NCBI RefSeq assembly: GCF_000002425.4
Contig: NC_037262.1
Location: 8,823,100 to 8,887,099 of the forward strand
DNA from: Physcomitrium patens
Lineage: Eukaryota; Streptophyta; Bryopsida; Funariales; Funariaceae
Length of the DNA: 64,000 bases
Direction: 5' to 3'
The notes beneath the pieces were generated by a model. It saw only the letters and a list, made by a program, of their open reading frames with translations. It was not told the DNA's origin and did not search any database. Numbering within the stretch: position 1 is the first letter of the stretch; every line of letters starts with the position of its first letter. This document shows, one piece after another, positions 60,380 through 64,000 of the stretch. The translations under genes and the position numbers were made by a program.

Positions 60380-60413
60380 CTTCTTATTTAGATAAATATG
60401 TATGTCTATGACA
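59829..60413 (-). repeat. 3' LTR of element 3 with two TA expansions
   Basis: 585 bp, minus-strand start TGTCATAGACATAC (canonical TG) and end ATATCTTTGATA. Two (TA)n tracts (about 60232-60274 and 60332-60374) sit at positions where the LTRs of elements 1 and 2 have only short TATATA or ATTATTAAAT words. Confidence 0.87.
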
Positions 60414-63400
60414 TGACCTCTTTTTTTAAAGATGAATTCAATAAAGAATGGTCATCATTTTTTTATTTTTTTATTTTTATCTTTATTTTTATGTAACAAA
60501 GATTTATTATTTTTTATCTTAATTTTGATAGATGTTGTTGATAAAAAGAATTAACCTTCTTTGCCACATTTACAAGATTCTTTATTGATTCCCATGTATA
60601 TTTATAACTACCATATCCATACCAATGAACAAGATATTTCAACCTGTTTCATCGCCACCTTGAATCTAAGACTTCTTCTACTTCAAACTCTTGATTATTA
60701 TCCACTTCTATAGGAGGATGTGTCATTTGTCTTCTTCTTGAGATATTTACTATCTTATATGGTTCAAAAAGAGGTACTTAAAATACATAATAGACCCTTA
60801 TAGACTCCAATAGATATAATCAATAAGCATCTAGATTAACTTCTTCACAAATAAGAAATACTCTAAGCTTATAGTAATATAAATTATCACAAAAGTGGCT
60901 ATTTTTAATATTATAATGAAGTAAACATATCTTATTACCAACATAGAATTGAGATTTTTTCTTGTCATAGGCATTTGCATTGATTTTTTATCGTTTTTGA
61001 ACTTCTTTTAATTGTGCTTTTACTTTTGTATGTACCTCAGATAAACAATTTGACAAATTCTCTACTACAAGATTATCAACTTTTGAAAAGTCAAAAGCAT
61101 CAAGTTATAAATAATAATCATAATTAGTAAAATATATTTATTCAATAGAAGAATATATTATATTATTATAAGTAAAGTATGCCAATGACAAAAGAATTGT
61201 CTAATCATCTTATTGGTAGTTGATGGTACATCTTAAATATTGCTCCAAAACCTGATTTATGGATTGAGTGTCACCATTAATTTAAAAATAAAAGACCAAA
61301 GATAGCTCTATCTTTACCTTTAAAATCTTTTAGAAGGATTCTCTAAAATCTTCATATAAATTAATCTTTCTTATTTGATATAATATCCTTGAATAATCTA
61401 TGATAGTAATAGATGTTATCAAAGAAAAACTTTGTTCTTTCTTCACTTGTAATAGATTTTATATATGGTACAAAATATGCCATCTTGGTGAATTGATCTA
61501 GTATCAAAAATATAGAATCAAAAGAACCTGAAATTAGAATATTTTTAATAAAGTCTATAAGAACAAAAAACCATTGTTGTTTAGGAATAGATAATGAGTG
61601 AAGAAGTTATTAAACTTAATGATGAGAAATTTTCTTATCTTCAATAAATGTTACATGATTATACAAAGTCTTTAACTACCTTACACATTTGAGGCCACTA
61701 AAAATCTCTCGATATAAGCTCCAAAGTCTTGTTATATCCAAAATATCGAAGTATTGGAAAATCATGATGAGCTTGAAAAATATGTAATTATACTTTGTCT
61801 TTTAGAATATATAATTGTATCTTGAAATAGAATAGATTAATTTTAAAATAAAATTTAGAAGTATCATAAAACTTAAAAGAATTATTCTTAATATCATGAA
61901 TAAGAGAAATAAAAGACATACTTAATTAAACTTACTTAAAAAAGATTAAATCAACAATCAATGTTGATTTCATTGCTCAAAGATGAAAATACTTTAGCTT
62001 CAAGAAAATTATTCTTTATTGATCAAAAGATGCATCTCTTTCTTTTGGTACAAGATAAAAATGTTTAGAAAGAATATTTCATAAAACTTGTTGTTTTTTA
62101 TTTGATAAGTGATTTTGAAATAAAAACTTGATAAAGACATGCTCGAATGGCTTTGGCAATGATTTAAAATACTTGCCAATATGAAATACTTGAGGCTTTT
62201 ATGATCTATACATATAATAACTAAATTAAAAGTACCTATTAAATAATAATATCATTCTTGAAATAAATCAATAATTGCAAGAAACTCTTTGTAGTGGATC
62301 TTGTAGTTAATTTTGACTCCTAAAAATTTCTTGGATTGGAAAGCTATCAGATGGAACTTATCATTTATTCCTATTTGTGAAAAATTTCACCCATTGCAAA
62401 ATTTGATGTATTTTTTTTCATAAAAAATAGCTTAAAAAAATTAATATAATATAAAGTTGGTATAAAAATAAATGTTATATTCAATGCTTCAAAAGATGCT
62501 TCAACTTCTTTACATATCAAACATATAAAAAGAGCTATACATGACAAATATTAACTTCATATTCTTTTATATTCTTAGAATAGATGAAAAAAAAATTCTT
62601 AATAATAAATGATAAAATAATTAAAAAATTCATAAAATACATCATTCATTAGATGATAAAAAGTAACTAATACATTTGTAAATCTAAAAGGCATGACATT
62701 ATATTTGAAATATCCATACTTTATTCAAAAAGTAATTTTTTATTCATCTTCTTTTTTAATGTGTACTAAGTTATATATTTCTTATAGATTTATTTTACTA
62801 TAGATCTTTGCTTGATTCAATTAATCAAAAAGTCTTAAAATTAAAGCTAAGATATACTTATTCTTGATAGTGATTATATTGAGTCTTTGATAGTCAACAC
62901 ATATTTGCAAATATTTTTTTTTCTTTATAAATATAAAAAAAAGTCTCAATTAGAGATTTAAATAGAAATATTAAATTTTTAGCTAAATTTTCATCAATGA
63001 ACTCCTTATATAGAGCCAATTTGTTCTAACATAGGCTATAAATTGGTTAAAATGATGGTTGAGCTCTTTTTTGAAGATTAATGGAACAATCATAGAGACT
63101 ATGCTTTGAAAGAATATTTATATTTTTCTTTTAAAAACATCTTAATAATCTTTATATTGATTTAGAATGTTATTTAAAATATTTTTTTATTAACAATAGA
63201 TATGGTGTATATAGAAAAAATTGACCTTTCTTTTGTAGCATGCATGAAAGCTCTTGCTTATACCAATAATGGCTTGAACGTATTAATCATATGGATTTTA
63301 ACTTATCTAGGAGAATCTTGACCCAAATTATAAAAAAAATCAAGGTTATAAGAAATCCAATCTGTTTGAAGGTTATATTTTTTTAGCCATGATAATCCTA

Positions 63401-64000
63401 AAATAATTAGATTAAAAGAAAATTTAATCATATTAAATATTACTAAATTATTATAATCTTTAATTTCTCCATCTAAAAGAAAAATCTCATGGATAACATA
63501 TTCAAAAGATAATAAACAACCATCTATTACTTCTACATAAATATAATTTTGGTGTTCTTGGCTAAAGATATTTCTTGTTTTTTAACAAAGTCTTCATCTA
63601 TAATAAAAGCTAAGGCTCTTAAATCTAATAATATAAAAACTTTTTTATTTTTAGATCTTTAATATACATCTATTATAAAATAAGTTAGGAATCTAAGGAG
63701 TGAATAGGATCTTATTAGATATTCTACATGATTCCAAATGCACGATTCTTATTGTAGCTAGAGGAACTCATTTTTTGATACATTGTCTTTTTTGGCAATT
63801 GTACTCTTCATTTTGTGATTGCATTGCTTCATTAGAAAATATTGAATAATATATTTAGCTTCTCTTCAATATAAGAATAAATCTATTTGATGACATTGAA
63901 TCTTTTTTTACTTAGTGAAGAATTTATAACATATTGTATCAATTTGTATTAGTTCTTGCTTTAATGAATAAGTTTTTGAAAGCTCAAGAGTTATTGTCAT
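59829..64000 (-). mobile_element. Ty3/gypsy chromovirus (element 3), 3' part, runs off the right edge
   Basis: The 3' LTR is at 59829-60413, with polypurine tract AAAAAAAGAGG. Then on the minus strand: chromodomain (about 60550-60720), integrase (60850-61800), RNase H (62100-62500), RT (62520-63060, with a deletion between 62530 and 62560 removing the stretch after the palm), protease (63240-63700: VFILLDLRALAFIIDEDF) and the zinc-knuckle part of gag (about 63840-63900). Gag and the 5' LTR lie beyond 64000. The extra frame of elements 1 and 2 is absent: chromodomain coding begins within about 150 bp of the LTR. Its LTR starts in the middle of element 2 RT, so it is probably inserted into element 2. 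Confidence 0.85.

Overview
The window is nuclear DNA of a land plant: very AT-rich, dense in decayed LTR retrotransposons and TA microsatellites, with only a few GC-richer, gene-like islands. The best taxonomic clue is a decayed gene at 20.0-22.6 kb in which a protein kinase precedes an NB-ARC domain. To my knowledge this kinase-NLR class was described from mosses (Physcomitrella), so a moss or another early-diverging land plant is the most likely source. This is an inference.

Layout. 0.28-2.4 kb: GC-richer segment A, no recognised product. 3.85-4.78 kb: a reverse copy of a long LTR-like repeat. 5.7-15.3 kb: a nested stack. The host is a minus-strand Ty3/gypsy relic (protease and start of RT on the left; gag start, primer binding site and 5' LTR on the right). 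Inside it sits a plus-strand gypsy chromovirus (6568-14317) with 538-bp LTRs, a TGTCA target duplication, a chromodomain and an extra reading frame before its 3' LTR. Inside that sits a further LTR-like insertion of about 1.3 kb. 17.5-19.5 kb: a minus-strand gypsy pol fragment. 20.0-22.6 kb: the kinase-NB-ARC pseudogene, split by a 743-bp insertion flanked by a short target duplication. 22.8 kb: a 44-bp minisatellite. 23.2-28.9 kb: a large inverted repeat with a TA microsatellite at both outer ends and a spacer holding a small Cys-rich reading frame. 28.9-33.1 kb: gene-free AT-rich DNA with TA tracts.

33.2-37.6 kb is the main gene island. Three minus-strand exons (34771-35334) with good splice sites and compatible phases encode the C-terminal part of a heavy-metal-associated (HMA-like) protein. 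The GC-rich block near 37.0-37.3 kb, beside a 104-bp tandem repeat, may be its 5' end. 37.6-41.6 kb is AT-rich DNA without recognised genes.

41.6-52.0 kb holds a minus-strand Ty1/copia element (41605-47325) and, 44 bp away, a minus-strand gypsy element (47375-51973) with an exact ATTGG duplication. 52.3-54.3 kb is GC-richer segment B, which looks related to segment A. 55.7-56.1 kb is a retropepsin-like relic. From 56.8 kb to the right edge there are two minus-strand gypsy copies related to the 6.6-14.3 kb element; the second interrupts the first and runs off the window.

Almost every coding region of the mobile elements carries stops and frameshifts. Many stops are explained by C-to-T (or G-to-A) change at Arg, Gln and Trp codons, consistent with long silencing and cytosine deamination. 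No element in the window looks able to move on its own. The likely functional host gene is the HMA-like one; the other host-like open frames are unproven.
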